Source: Rhodothalassiaceae bacterium (GTDB lineage: Bacteria; Pseudomonadota; Alphaproteobacteria; Sphingomonadales; Rhodothalassiaceae). From it: DNA of 64,000 nucleotides. The stretch is from contig BPKC01000001.1 of NCBI GenBank assembly GCA_026004935.1, forward strand, positions 1,465,491-1,529,490, read 5' to 3'. Below the pieces are notes generated by a model. The model was not told the DNA's origin and did not search any database. It saw only the letters and a list, made by a program, of their open reading frames with translations. The position numbers and the translations under genes are program-made. Shown piece after piece: positions 1 to 8,163 of this stretch (within the stretch, counting starts at the first letter, position 1; every line of letters starts with the position of its first letter).

Positions 1-365
1 CAGTCGCCGTCGCCCGAGCCCGCGATCTCGCCGAGTTCTTCCGCCGCGTCCATGATCACGCTGGCCGCCTGTTCCGTGTGGCTGACCACCGCGTCGATCT
101 GCTCGCGCGCCCTGGGCAGCCGGGCGGCCGCCATGGTGCGCGGCTGCATCGAGACGATCTCGTTCTTCGCGCGCTCGATGAAGGCGACCAGCTCGCGGAT
201 CTCGCGGATGATGCGTTCGTGCTCGTCGTCGTCCTCGCGCTTGAGGCCCGCGAGCAGCTCGCCGACGAGGGTTCCGACCTGATCGAGCGGAAGTGTGTCC
301 CCATGGCGCTCGCGCAGGGCGCGCAGGCGCTCGTCAAGGGACGGGACGGGCTGGGACTGATGCAT
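1..365 (-). CDS. cheZ: CheZ protein phosphatase, N-terminal part (runs off window)
   Basis: Reading leftward from ATG at 365 the frame is open to the window edge for about 121 codons. The stretch that includes IERAKNEIVSMQPRTMAAAR, then LPRAREQIDAVVSHTEQAAS and IMDAAEELGEIA, is typical of the long helical hairpin of alphaproteobacterial CheZ, which dephosphorylates CheY-P at the flagellar motor. The catalytic Gln region lies beyond the window. It heads the leftward side of a flagellar cluster and is followed (upstream) by motE, DUF6468, fliM and fliL in the same orientation. The 174 bp gap to motE suggests its own promoter, but none is clear. Confidence 0.75.
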   Translation of the reverse strand, partial: MHQSQPVPSLDERLRALRERHGDTLPLDQVGTLVGELLAGLKREDDDEHERIIREIRELVAFIERAKNEIVSMQPRTMAAARLPRAREQIDAVVSHTEQAASVIMDAAEELGEIAGSGDGD

Positions 366-539
366 CGTCGTTCCCCGCGCTCTGCAGCAACCCGGGTCTC
401 CGCGCCCTGAAGTCAGGGTGGAAGGCCCCTTCGCAATTGCCTTTTTCTAGGCGCCGACCAGTAAACGGGCTGTTAATGCTCGAAGAATTTTTGCGGGAAA
501 TCCTTGAAAGGCGGGCGCATAGACGGCCACGGGATTCGC

Positions 540-1253
540 TCACGGCGCCTGCCGGGAGCCTTCGGCGAGAAGCGTGTCGACCTCGGGCAGCCGGCGGGCC
601 TTCGCCAGCCGTGCCGTCAGCGTCTTCGCCGCCTCGGGGCTCATGCTGGCCATGAGCGCCGCCACCTTCGCCGCCTTCATCTGGCGCGCGAGCCGCTCCT
701 GGATGTCGAGGTCGAGGCGCTCGAAGATCGGGGCGGCATCCTTCGGCTTCATGCTCTCGTAGACCTTGACGAGGGCGCCGAGCTTCTCGTCCTCGGCCGC
801 GTTGAAGCTGGCGACGAGCCGCTCGATCTCGGCCTTGATCGTCTCGAGTCGCTTGATCTCGCCCTGGATGCGCTGTTCGGTCGCGGCCAGCACCTGCTCC
901 TTGAGCCTGAGTTTGGCCTCGCGCTCCTCGAGGGCTTTCCGGCGTTCCTCGAGATCGGCGACGATGTCGCGCTCCGCGCGGCTGAGGCTGCGCGCGGGCA
1001 GGGCGTCGGGGCTGGAGGCCATCCCGGCTTCCCGGTCGGCCGCCCCGGCGGGCCGGTCTGCCGGCGCATCGGGTGTCGCCTGCGGCTCGTTCCCGGCCGG
1101 CCGGGCCGTCTCCTGCGCGCGCGCGGTGGCCGTGAGCTCGGCCGCATCGCCAAGGGTCGCGATCCGCCCCACGCGCTCGGCCGCCGCAAGGGCGATCAGC
1201 GCGACGGCGCCGCCGACGACCAGTGTCCGCATCCGACCGGCACGCATCCGCAT
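540..1253 (-). CDS. motE: MotE-like flagellar protein with MgtE-N-like domain
   Basis: 237 aa. Start ATG 1253 is chosen because a GGGACGGA Shine-Dalgarno lies just before it and the protein then begins with a short basic region and a hydrophobic segment (residues 9-25), a signal anchor or signal peptide. Residues 90-150 are a charged coiled coil rich in Glu, Lys and Arg. The C-terminal 80 residues (YESMKPKDAAPIFERLD, then MSPEAAKTLTARLA) are the MgtE intracellular-N-like fold seen in MotE. In rhizobia MotE is a periplasmic chaperone for MotC. It sits immediately downstream of fliL-fliM-DUF6468 in one leftward transcript, the standard alphaproteobacterial order. Confidence 0.75.
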   Translation of the reverse strand: MRMRAGRMRTLVVGGAVALIALAAAERVGRIATLGDAAELTATARAQETARPAGNEPQATPDAPADRPAGAADREAGMASSPDALPARSLSRAERDIVADLEERRKALEEREAKLRLKEQVLAATEQRIQGEIKRLETIKAEIERLVASFNAAEDEKLGALVKVYESMKPKDAAPIFERLDLDIQERLARQMKAAKVAALMASMSPEAAKTLTARLAKARRLPEVDTLLAEGSRQAP

Positions 1254-1300
1254 TCCGTCCCTTTCCCGCCCTGCGTCTTCCACGCGGCGCTGGCCGCGGG

Positions 1301-1738
1301 CTAGCGCAGGGATTTCAGCGATTCGAGCACCACCACCCGCCCGGATTCGGGCCGCCCGCCCGCCCTTTCGGGACCAGGCGCCTCCCGTGCGGCGGGCTCC
1401 GCCGGGCGCCGGGCACGCGCGGCCGATCCGGCAAGCGCGGCCAGCCGGTCGGCCAGCGCCTCGCCGGCTTCCGTGATGAGCTTGAGCTCGTCTTTGAGCG
1501 CCGCGGCGGCGCGCAGGCGCTCGTCGAGATCGGCAAGGCCCGCGGCCTCCTCCTTGAAGGCGGCGAGTGCGGAGCGGGTGCGCTCGCCCGCGGATTCGAG
1601 CCGGGCGACGAGCTCCGCGAACTGCCGCTGCTCCGCCCTGAGCTGCGCAAGCCGCCGGTGCAGCAGCACGAGCCCGACCGCGACGCCAGCCAGCAGCACC
1701 ACCAGCGCGCCGTCGATGACAAGCGGCCAGATCGCCAT
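1301..1738 (-). CDS. DUF6468 flagellar-cluster membrane protein
   Basis: 145 aa. One N-terminal transmembrane helix (residues 7-26, GALVVLLAGVAVGLVLLHRR) is followed by a long coiled coil (residues 28-105) and a low-complexity Pro/Ala/Arg tail. Small proteins of this build lie between fliM and motE in many Alphaproteobacteria and are classed as DUF6468. Their role in the flagellum is not established. The gene begins 46 bp after the fliM stop and ends 47 bp before motE, so it is very probably cotranscribed with them. Confidence 0.7.
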   Translation of the reverse strand: MAIWPLVIDGALVVLLAGVAVGLVLLHRRLAQLRAEQRQFAELVARLESAGERTRSALAAFKEEAAGLADLDERLRAAAALKDELKLITEAGEALADRLAALAGSAARARRPAEPAAREAPGPERAGGRPESGRVVVLESLKSLR

Positions 1739-1784
1739 TGCGCCTCTCTCCCTTCGAGCGTCTGCGCATCGCCGCGCCGCCGGC

Positions 1785-2948
1785 TCAGGCGGCAGCCTGC
1801 TTCGCCTTCGCCTTCTTGACCAGGGTTTCCTCCACCTGGACGGCCACGTGCTGACCCGAGCGGCCGAGCCGGCCCTTGATCATCGCCACGTCGCCCGCGC
1901 GCAGCTCCACCGGATCCTCCGCCTTGGTGTTGAAGACGATGGTCTGGCCCACCTCGAAATTCATCACCTCGCGCAGACTCATCATCTGCTCGCCGAGCAC
2001 GGCCTTGAGCTCGATGTCGGCATACCAGAGCTCGGTCGCAAGATGCGTCTCCCAGATCGTGTCGCGGCCGAACTTCTCGCCCATGAAGCGCTGGAGCAGG
2101 AGCTCGCGCACGGGCTCGAGCGTCGCGTAGGGGAACAGGAGCTCGAGGCGCCCGCCGCGGTCCTCCATGTCCACCCGGAGCTTGATCAGGATCGCCGCGT
2201 TCGGCGGCCGCGCGATGGTCGCAAAGCGCGGGTTGGTCTCCAGCCGGTCGAAGGTGAAGTTCACGGGAGACAGCGGCTCGAAGGCGGCCGACATGTCTTT
2301 CAACACCACCGCGATCATGCGCTCGACCAGCGTCTGCTCGATGGTCGTGTACGGCCGGCCCTCGATGCGCATCGGCGCCGTGCCGCGGCGCCCGCCCAGC
2401 AGCACGTCGACGATGGAGTAGATGAGCGAGGAATCGACGGTCAGCAGGCCGTAGTTGTCCCACTCCTCCGCCCGGAACACCGCCAGCATGGCGGGCAGGG
2501 GGATCGAGTTCAGATAGTCGCCGAAGCGCACGGAGGTGATGTTGTCGAGGCTGACCTCGATGTTGTCGGAGGTGAAGTTGCGCAGCGAGGTGGACATCAT
2601 CCGGACCATGCGGTCGAAGATGATGTCGAGCATCGGCAGGCGCTCGTAGGTGACGAGCCCGCTGTTGATGAGCGCCTGGATGCCCTGGACCTCGCCCTCG
2701 TCGCCGCCGGAGTCGAAGCCGAGCAGCGAGTCGATCTCCTCCTGGTCGAGGACGCGGCCGGGCACCCGGGCGCCGAACTCGCCGAGATCCTCGCCCTCCT
2801 CTTCCGCGGACGAGGAGGTCTCATCGGCGGCTTCCCCGCCGCCGTCCTCGTCGTCGAGATCCGCGCCGGCCATCGCCGCCCACTCGGCGGCCATGGCCTC
2901 CTCGTCGGTCATCTCTTTCTTTTCTTCGGGTTCGTCCGCCATCGGCAT
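1785..2948 (-). CDS. fliM: Flagellar motor switch protein FliM
   Basis: 387 aa. The CheY-P-binding peptide normally at the extreme N-terminus (LDQEEIDSLLGF) is at about residues 67-78, so this FliM carries an unusual acidic leader of some 65 residues (many Asp/Glu/Ser). The middle domain (INSGLVTYERLPMLDIIFDR, DNITSVRFGDYLNSIPLPAM, RIEGRPYTTIEQTLVERM) and the C-terminal SpoA domain (AVLGEQMMSLREVMNFEVGQ) are intact. FliM forms the C-ring with FliG and FliN and sets rotation direction. It is 28 bp downstream of fliL. The acidic leader could be a false upstream start, but no Met lies close to the motif, so the long form is kept. Confidence 0.95.
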   Translation of the reverse strand: MPMADEPEEKKEMTDEEAMAAEWAAMAGADLDDEDGGGEAADETSSSAEEEGEDLGEFGARVPGRVLDQEEIDSLLGFDSGGDEGEVQGIQALINSGLVTYERLPMLDIIFDRMVRMMSTSLRNFTSDNIEVSLDNITSVRFGDYLNSIPLPAMLAVFRAEEWDNYGLLTVDSSLIYSIVDVLLGGRRGTAPMRIEGRPYTTIEQTLVERMIAVVLKDMSAAFEPLSPVNFTFDRLETNPRFATIARPPNAAILIKLRVDMEDRGGRLELLFPYATLEPVRELLLQRFMGEKFGRDTIWETHLATELWYADIELKAVLGEQMMSLREVMNFEVGQTIVFNTKAEDPVELRAGDVAMIKGRLGRSGQHVAVQVEETLVKKAKAKQAAA

Positions 2949-2976
2949 CGTTCCCGTCTCGCGCGCCGGCCCCGGG

Positions 2977-3513
2977 CTACTGCACCAGCATCTCGCGGAA
3001 GAGCACGTCCTTGACCTCGACGGGTGCCAGCGTCGTGTTGAGCCGGCGCAGCAGCTCCTCCTTCAGGCGGTAGAGGCCCGCCGAGCCGTTGAGATCCTCG
3101 AGCCGCATCTCGCGCAGATAGACCTGAAAGTCGTCCATCACGCGCGGCAGCTGCTCCTCCACCGCCTTCTTCGCGCTCTGCCGGTCCACCTCGAGGCTGA
3201 TCTTGGCGCGCAGATAGCGCGGCTGGCGGTCGCCGGTGTTGAGATTGACCACCATGTCCGGCAGGTCGATGAAGATGACCTCGATCTTCTCCGCCTTCGC
3301 GCCCTCGCCATGGGCAGCGCCCTCGCCGTGGGCCTCCTCGCCTTCGGGTGCGTGGTCCCCGCCGCCCAGCAGCATCATGACCGCGGTGCCTCCGCCGCCC
3401 AGCACGAGCAGCGCCGCCACCGCCAGGATGACGATCTTCTTGCCGCTCCACTTCTTGCGCGGGGGCTCGCCGTCGAGCTCGCCGTCCAGCGCCTCCAGGT
3501 TTTCCTCGCTCAT
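2977..3513 (-). CDS. fliL: Flagellar basal body-associated protein FliL
   Basis: 178 aa. A cytoplasmic Lys-rich N-terminus (PPRKKWSGKKI) leads into one transmembrane helix (residues 28-48), then a His/Glu/Gly-rich linker and the periplasmic FliL domain ending in the family signature of a short hydrophobic C-terminus (VKDVLFREMLVQ). FliL supports stator function in the inner membrane. It heads the leftward fliL-fliM-DUF6468-motE transcript and is divergent from flgF. The linker repeats HGEG motifs, probably flexible. Confidence 0.92.
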   Translation of the reverse strand: MSEENLEALDGELDGEPPRKKWSGKKIVILAVAALLVLGGGGTAVMMLLGGGDHAPEGEEAHGEGAAHGEGAKAEKIEVIFIDLPDMVVNLNTGDRQPRYLRAKISLEVDRQSAKKAVEEQLPRVMDDFQVYLREMRLEDLNGSAGLYRLKEELLRRLNTTLAPVEVKDVLFREMLVQ

Positions 3514-3712
3514 CCTGCCCGAGTCTCCATCGCGACCGGCTGCCCGCTTCGGTAAACGGTAGCGTCAATAAGATTAACAAGTGGTAATCGGCCCGGCCCG
3601 GCCGGGGTGCCGGCAGACCTTGCCGGCCGATGCAGGAGAGATGCCACCGCGCCCCGCTTGCGCCCGGCGCAAGCTCGCGCCCGCGTCCCGGACGGTACCC
3701 TCCTCCCGCAGA

Positions 3713-3729
3713 TGGCACGGCGGTTGCTT
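3713..3729 (+). promoter_or_regulatory. Sigma-54 (-24/-12) promoter for flgFGAH
   Basis: TGGCACG, four bases, then TTGCTT: an essentially perfect RpoN consensus, 82 bp before the flgF start. Flagellar middle and late operons of Alphaproteobacteria such as Caulobacter use this promoter type with an FlbD/FleQ-like activator. No activator binding site could be assigned. Confidence 0.8.
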
Positions 3730-3810
3730 GTGGCATTCCTGCAGGCCCGTGCGGCCGCAGAAGAACCCGGTCCCGCACGGCCAGGGCGAGACGACGAGGG
3801 AGACGAGGCG

Positions 3811-4557
3811 ATGGAACTGATGAGGGCGGTGGGCCTTGCGCATCTGGAGACGCTGCGCACCCAGCTCGATGTCGTCGCCAACAATGTCGCGAACATGAAC
3901 TCGACCGCGTTCAAGGGCGAGCGCCCGCGCTTCAAGAGCTTCGTGTTCGACATGCCGCAGGCGCCCGTCGCCGGCCTGAAGCGCGTCACCTTCGTGGTGC
4001 CGGAAGGGGTCTTCCGGGACATGACCCAGGGCGGCATCGCCATGACGGGCAATCCCCTCGATCTGGCGATAGAGGGCGACGCCTTCTTCGTCGTCGAGGG
4101 GCCGGATGGCGAGCAGCTCTATACGCGCGCGGGCAACTTCGCGCTCAATGCCGATCGCGAACTGGTGACCGCGACCGGCGAGCGGGTGCTCGACGACGGC
4201 GGCGCGCCGGTCGCATTCGATCCGGCCGACCGGCGGATCACCATCGATCAGGACGGCCGCATCTTCACGGAGCGCGGAGAGATCGCGCGGCTCGGCCTCG
4301 TGCGCTTCGACCAGGTCCAGCGGCTCGAGCGCCGCGGCAACGGCCTGTTCGCGACCGCCGAGGCGCCGATCGCGGTCGAGCCGGGCGGCGCGCGGGTGGT
4401 CCAGGGTGCGCTCGAGCGCGCCAATGTCGAGCCGATCTTCGAGATGACGCGGATGATCAAGATCCTGCGCAGCTACCAGCAGATGCAGCAGGCGCTGGAG
4501 CGCGGTCGCGAGACCGAGGAGCGCGCGATCGACCGCCTGCCGCAGGTGCAGGCGTGA
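3811..4557 (+). CDS. flgF: Flagellar basal-body rod protein FlgF
   Basis: 248 aa. Start ATG 3811 gives the canonical N-terminus (MELMRAVGLAHLETLRTQLD) and the rod-protein motif VVANNVANMNSTAFK; a longer open frame upstream is spurious. The central NPLDLAIEGDAFFVVE block and a C-terminal amphipathic helix (MTRMIKILRSYQQMQQALER) complete the FlgBCFGE rod-family pattern. FlgF is a proximal rod subunit exported by the flagellar type III system. First gene of flgF-flgG-flgA-flgH, with the sigma-54 promoter just upstream. Confidence 0.95.
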   Translation: MELMRAVGLAHLETLRTQLDVVANNVANMNSTAFKGERPRFKSFVFDMPQAPVAGLKRVTFVVPEGVFRDMTQGGIAMTGNPLDLAIEGDAFFVVEGPDGEQLYTRAGNFALNADRELVTATGERVLDDGGAPVAFDPADRRITIDQDGRIFTERGEIARLGLVRFDQVQRLERRGNGLFATAEAPIAVEPGGARVVQGALERANVEPIFEMTRMIKILRSYQQMQQALERGRETEERAIDRLPQVQA

Positions 4558-4597
4558 GCAGGACGGACGGCGGTTCCAGTCGAGAGGAGACGACGAG

Positions 4598-5383
4598 ATG
4601 AAGGCACTCAGCATCGCGGCGACGGGCATGGCGGCCCAGCAGCTCAATGTCGAGGTGATCTCCAACAACCTCGCCAATCTCAACACGACGGCCTACAAGC
4701 GCCGCCGCGCGGAGTTCCAGGATCTGCTCTACCAGTCGCTTCAGCGGGTCGGTTCCAACTCCACGGCCCAGGGCACGGTGGTGCCCTCCGGCATCCAGGT
4801 GGGGGTCGGCGTGCGCGCGGCCGGGGTCTACCGCATCAACGCGCAGGGGACCCTGGAGCACACCGAGAACCCCCTCGATCTCGCCATCAACGGCCGCGGC
4901 TTTTTCCGGGTGCAGCTGCCCAACGGCGAGGAGGTCTACACCCGCGCCGGCTCCTTCCAGCTCGACCAGAATGGACAGATCGTCACCCCCGAGGGCTTTC
5001 TCGTGCTGCCCGGCATCACGATCCCGCAGGAGGCGGTGGACATCACCGTCAACCGCGAGGGAGAGGTGCAGGTCAAGCTCGACGGCCAGGTGGCTCCGCA
5101 GGTCGTCGGCCAGCTCGACATCGCCACCTTCCCGAACGAGGCGGGGCTCGAGGCGATCGGCGAGAATCTCTTCAAGGAGACCCAGGCCTCCGGCCAGGCG
5201 ACCGTCTCCACCCCCGGCACCCCCGGTTTCGGAACGATCGAGCAGGGCTTCCTCGAGCAGTCGAATGTCGATCCCGTGCGCGAGATCACCGCGCTGATCT
5301 CGGCCCAGCGGGCCTATGAGCTCAATTCGCGGGTGATCCGCTCGGCCGATGAGATGCTCAACACCGTCAACAACCTCCGCTAG
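4598..5383 (+). CDS. flgG: Flagellar distal rod protein FlgG
   Basis: 261 aa, the usual FlgG length. The N-terminus MKALSIAATGMAAQQLNVEV with ISNNLANLNTTAYKRRRAEF is diagnostic, as are the FlgG-specific YQSLQRVG segment, NPLDLAINGRGFF, and the C-terminus ending REITALISAQRAYELNSRVI. A GAGGAGACGACGAG ribosome-binding region precedes the ATG. Follows flgF by 40 bp and builds the distal rod through the P- and L-rings. Confidence 0.97.
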   Translation: MKALSIAATGMAAQQLNVEVISNNLANLNTTAYKRRRAEFQDLLYQSLQRVGSNSTAQGTVVPSGIQVGVGVRAAGVYRINAQGTLEHTENPLDLAINGRGFFRVQLPNGEEVYTRAGSFQLDQNGQIVTPEGFLVLPGITIPQEAVDITVNREGEVQVKLDGQVAPQVVGQLDIATFPNEAGLEAIGENLFKETQASGQATVSTPGTPGFGTIEQGFLEQSNVDPVREITALISAQRAYELNSRVIRSADEMLNTVNNLR

Positions 5384-5393
5384 GAGCGCGATC

Positions 5394-6410
5394 ATGTCGT
5401 CACCCATCATGAAGACCGTCGGTTTCCTCACCCGTCTTGCCGGGCTCGTGGCGGCGGCGGCCGTGTTCGGCGGGGCCGTCGCCGCACAGGCGGCCGCAGA
5501 GCGTCCCGCCCTCGCGCCGCGGCCGGTCGCCGAGGTGGCGGACCGCGTCGTGCGCCTTGCCGATGTCGTGCACGCCGCGCCGGCCGCGGCCGCCGGGATC
5601 GTCGTCGCCGACGCGCCGGCACCGGGCCAGGAGATGACGCTGCCGCTTTCCGCCGTCGCCAAGGCGGCGGCCCGGGCCGGGCTTACCGTCGCCGATGCCG
5701 GGCCCGCGCAGGCGATCCGCGTGCGCCGGGCGGGCCGGCCGGTCGCGCGCGAGGCCCTCGAGGGCCGCATCGCCGACCTGCTCGCGCGCGCGCTCGGCGA
5801 GGAGCGGCTGGCGGTGACGCTCGCCGGCATGCGCGAGATCGTTCTGCCCGCGGATGCCGCACCGGCGGCCCTTGCGCTCTCCCTCGTCGAGGTCGACCGC
5901 AGGAGCCGCCGCTTCGTCGCCCGTGCCCAATGGCCCGACGGCTTCGGCGGCAGCCGCGAGACGGAGCTTGCCGGCCGCTACGAGCCGCTGGCGCCGATCC
6001 CCGTGCTCGTGCGCGCGGTGGCGCGCGGCGAGGTCGTGCGCGCCGATGACGTGACGATCGACTGGCTGCCCGCCGGCCGCATCTCCCGCGGGCTGCTGGT
6101 CAGCATGGACGAGGTCGCGGGGCGGGAGGCCACCCGCAGCCTGCGCCCGGGCACGCCCTTGCGCCGCGGCGACCTGCGCCGGCCGGTGCTGGTGGAGAAG
6201 GGTGCGCCGGTGACCATGCGGCTTGCGACGGGGGCGATGATCCTGACCGCCCGGGGCCGGGCGATGGAGGACGGTGCGCGCGGCGACATCGTGCGGGTGC
6301 TGAATCCGAGCAGCCGGCGCATCGTCGAGGGCCGCGTCGTCGGCGCCGGCCTCGTCGCCGTCGAGATCGCGGGCGTGCGGGCCGGGGTGCCGGGTCTGGC
6401 GATGCGCTGA
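5394..6410 (+). CDS. flgA: FlgA, P-ring assembly chaperone
   Basis: 338 aa. Start ATG 5394 follows a TAGGAG ribosome-binding site that overlaps the flgG stop; ATG 5409 (MKTVGF) is an alternative. Residues 6-35 form a Sec signal peptide (hydrophobic core LAGLVAAAAVFGGAVAAQA). The C-terminal third is a SAF domain (PIPVLVRAVARGEVVRADDV through PVTMRLATGAMILTARGRAM). FlgA is periplasmic and helps FlgI polymerise. No flgI follows flgH here, so flgI must lie elsewhere or be displaced by the toxin array. Confidence 0.92.
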   Translation: MSSPIMKTVGFLTRLAGLVAAAAVFGGAVAAQAAAERPALAPRPVAEVADRVVRLADVVHAAPAAAAGIVVADAPAPGQEMTLPLSAVAKAAARAGLTVADAGPAQAIRVRRAGRPVAREALEGRIADLLARALGEERLAVTLAGMREIVLPADAAPAALALSLVEVDRRSRRFVARAQWPDGFGGSRETELAGRYEPLAPIPVLVRAVARGEVVRADDVTIDWLPAGRISRGLLVSMDEVAGREATRSLRPGTPLRRGDLRRPVLVEKGAPVTMRLATGAMILTARGRAMEDGARGDIVRVLNPSSRRIVEGRVVGAGLVAVEIAGVRAGVPGLAMR

Positions 6411-6432
6411 GACAGGGTAAGGAGGAAGGGCG

Positions 6433-7197
6433 ATGACCAGCAATGCGGGCATCACGACGGGCGGGCGGATCGCGGCGGCGGTGCTGGCGGCCGGGCTGCT
6501 CGGCGGCTGTGCGGTCGGCGACCGGCTGGCGCATATCGGCCGCGCGCCCGAGCTCAAGCCCATGCCGAAGGCGCCGGCGCCGCCGGTGGAGCGGTCGATC
6601 TCCGTGCCGATGCCGGATCCGGACCGCACCGAATCGCTTCCCGCCAGCCTCTGGCGCACCGGCGCGAAGGCCTTCTTCCGCGACCAGCGCGCAAGCCGCG
6701 TGGGCGACATCCTGACGGTGGAGATCGACATCTCGGATCGCGCCGCCATCGCCAACAAGACGACCCGCACGCGCGACAACAGCGACAAGGCCGACCTGTC
6801 CGCCTTTCTCGGTTATGAGAGCCAGCTGAAGACCTTCCTGCCGGATGCGGTGCAGCCGGACAATCTGACCTCCTTCGGCTCGGCGACGTCGAACACCGGC
6901 GAGGGCAAGGTGGACCGGACCGAGGTGATCCGGCTGACGGTGGCGGCGCTGGTGGTCGGCGTGCTGCCCAACGGCAATCTCGTGATCGAGGGGCGCCAGG
7001 AGGTGCGGGTGAACTTCGAGGTGCGCGATCTTTATGTCGCCGGCATCGTGCGCCCGCAGGACATTTCGGCGAACAACACGATCAAGCACACGCAGATTGC
7101 GGAGGCGCGGATCTCCTATGGCGGCCGCGGCCAGCTGACCGACGTCCAGCAGCCGCGCTACGGCCAACAGCTCTACGACATTTTGTTCCCGTTCTAG
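6433..7197 (+). CDS. flgH: Flagellar L-ring lipoprotein FlgH
   Basis: 254 aa. Lipoprotein signal with lipobox LLGGC (Cys26 becomes the lipidated residue). The body shows the FlgH blocks: SLWRTGAKAFFRDQRASRVG near residue 75, DILTVEIDISDRAAIANKTT, GVLPNGNLVIEGRQEVRVNF and the C-terminal RISYGGRGQLTDVQQPRYGQ. AAGGAGGAAGGGCG just before the ATG is a strong ribosome-binding site. Forms the outer-membrane L-ring. Last flagellar gene before the Rhs array; the usual flgI neighbour is absent. Confidence 0.96.
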   Translation: MTSNAGITTGGRIAAAVLAAGLLGGCAVGDRLAHIGRAPELKPMPKAPAPPVERSISVPMPDPDRTESLPASLWRTGAKAFFRDQRASRVGDILTVEIDISDRAAIANKTTRTRDNSDKADLSAFLGYESQLKTFLPDAVQPDNLTSFGSATSNTGEGKVDRTEVIRLTVAALVVGVLPNGNLVIEGRQEVRVNFEVRDLYVAGIVRPQDISANNTIKHTQIAEARISYGGRGQLTDVQQPRYGQQLYDILFPF

Positions 7198-7520
7198 GCC
7201 CGGCCCGGCCGATCGAGCGTTCGAGGCCCGGGCTCGGCCGGTTCGGCGCACGCCGCCTCCGGATCCCGCATCCGGAACCGGCCTGCGCATCCGACCCCGC
7301 CACCGGGGCGGGAGGCGCGACGGCCTCTTCGAGTCGCGCGCCGGCTGCAGGGGCGCCAGGGGCACGGCTGCGGCTGCCCGCGAAATTCCGTTGTGAACGA
7401 GTGCGTTGCCGCGACCGCTTGACGAAGCGATGGCGTGTGGTTCTCATCATGCGCGCAACGTGATTCGCCGGGGCAGCGGGCGCGTTGCGCGATGGGGCAT
7501 CCTGGGGCGAGGGGGTGCAC
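7198..7520. other. Intergenic stretch between flgH and the toxin array
   Basis: No convincing gene. GC-rich inverted repeats follow the flgH stop but lack a T-run. A weak candidate promoter is TTGACG (7419-7424), 16-17 bases, TTCTCAT (7441-7447). A GGGGCGAGGGGG ribosome-binding region (7504-7515) precedes the next start codon. Confidence 0.4.
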
Positions 7521-8095
7521 ATGCAACGGCAGGGAACCTTCGGTTGGGCGAGCCGGCGGGCGGGCCGGCGCATGCGGCCCCGTGGCGTGATCGCGGCCGC
7601 GGCCGGTCTTTCTCTGGCCGCGGCGGCGGCCGATGCGGGCACGACCTATTACCACTACGACGGGCTCGGGCGGCTGGTGAGCGTCTGCGATGCCGCGAGC
7701 GGCAAGCGCATCCGCTATTCCTACGACGCCAACGGCAACCGCACGAGCTGGACGGTGACCACCGCCTCCTGCAGCGCCAATGCGGCGCCCGTCGCGGTGA
7801 ATGATACTGTGAACGGCTATTTTCTGGTCGGTACAATCCCTCAGGGCGGAAACCCCGCATTCGTTACCCCCTTGGATAATGATACGGATCCCGATGGGGA
7901 CGAGATTCGCATCACCGGCGCCAGCTGCATGCAGCTCGGGGTGCACAGTTTCCGTCTTCGGCGGCTCGCATCCTGACGATCACGGCTCTGAGCGCGGGAA
8001 CCAAGCAGGTCCAGTACACGGTGACCGGACGGCCGCTCGGACGCGAAGCGGGGACGGTGACGGTAAATGCATTCTATGATCCGGCACCGTGGTGA
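7521..8095 (+). pseudogene. Frameshifted secreted YD-repeat / Ig-like protein
   Basis: ATG 7521 opens a protein with a signal peptide (RGVIAAAAGLSLAAAAADA) and two YD repeats (YYHYDGLGRLVSVCD and RYSYDANGNR), then the beginning of a bacterial Ig/cadherin-like domain (PLDNDTDPDGDEIRITG). The frame ends at 7976, but the domain evidently continues in other frames (CTVSVFGGS, then ILTITALSAGTKQVQYTV and GTVTVNAFYDPAP up to a TGA at 8095). At least two frameshifts between about 7930 and 7975 are needed to restore one protein of roughly 190 aa. It may be a decayed relative of the full Rhs gene just downstream, or two assembly errors. Confidence 0.6.
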
Positions 8096-8163
8096 TCCCT
8101 TCGTCTTCTGTTTCTGACGGGCCGGTGGAGGCAAAGACCGGGGAGGGGGTGGTTTCATGAGAA

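Noticed and set aside
3607-3810. N-terminal extension of FlgF
   Set aside because: No homology and it contains the sigma-54 promoter; the canonical FlgF N-terminus is at 3811.
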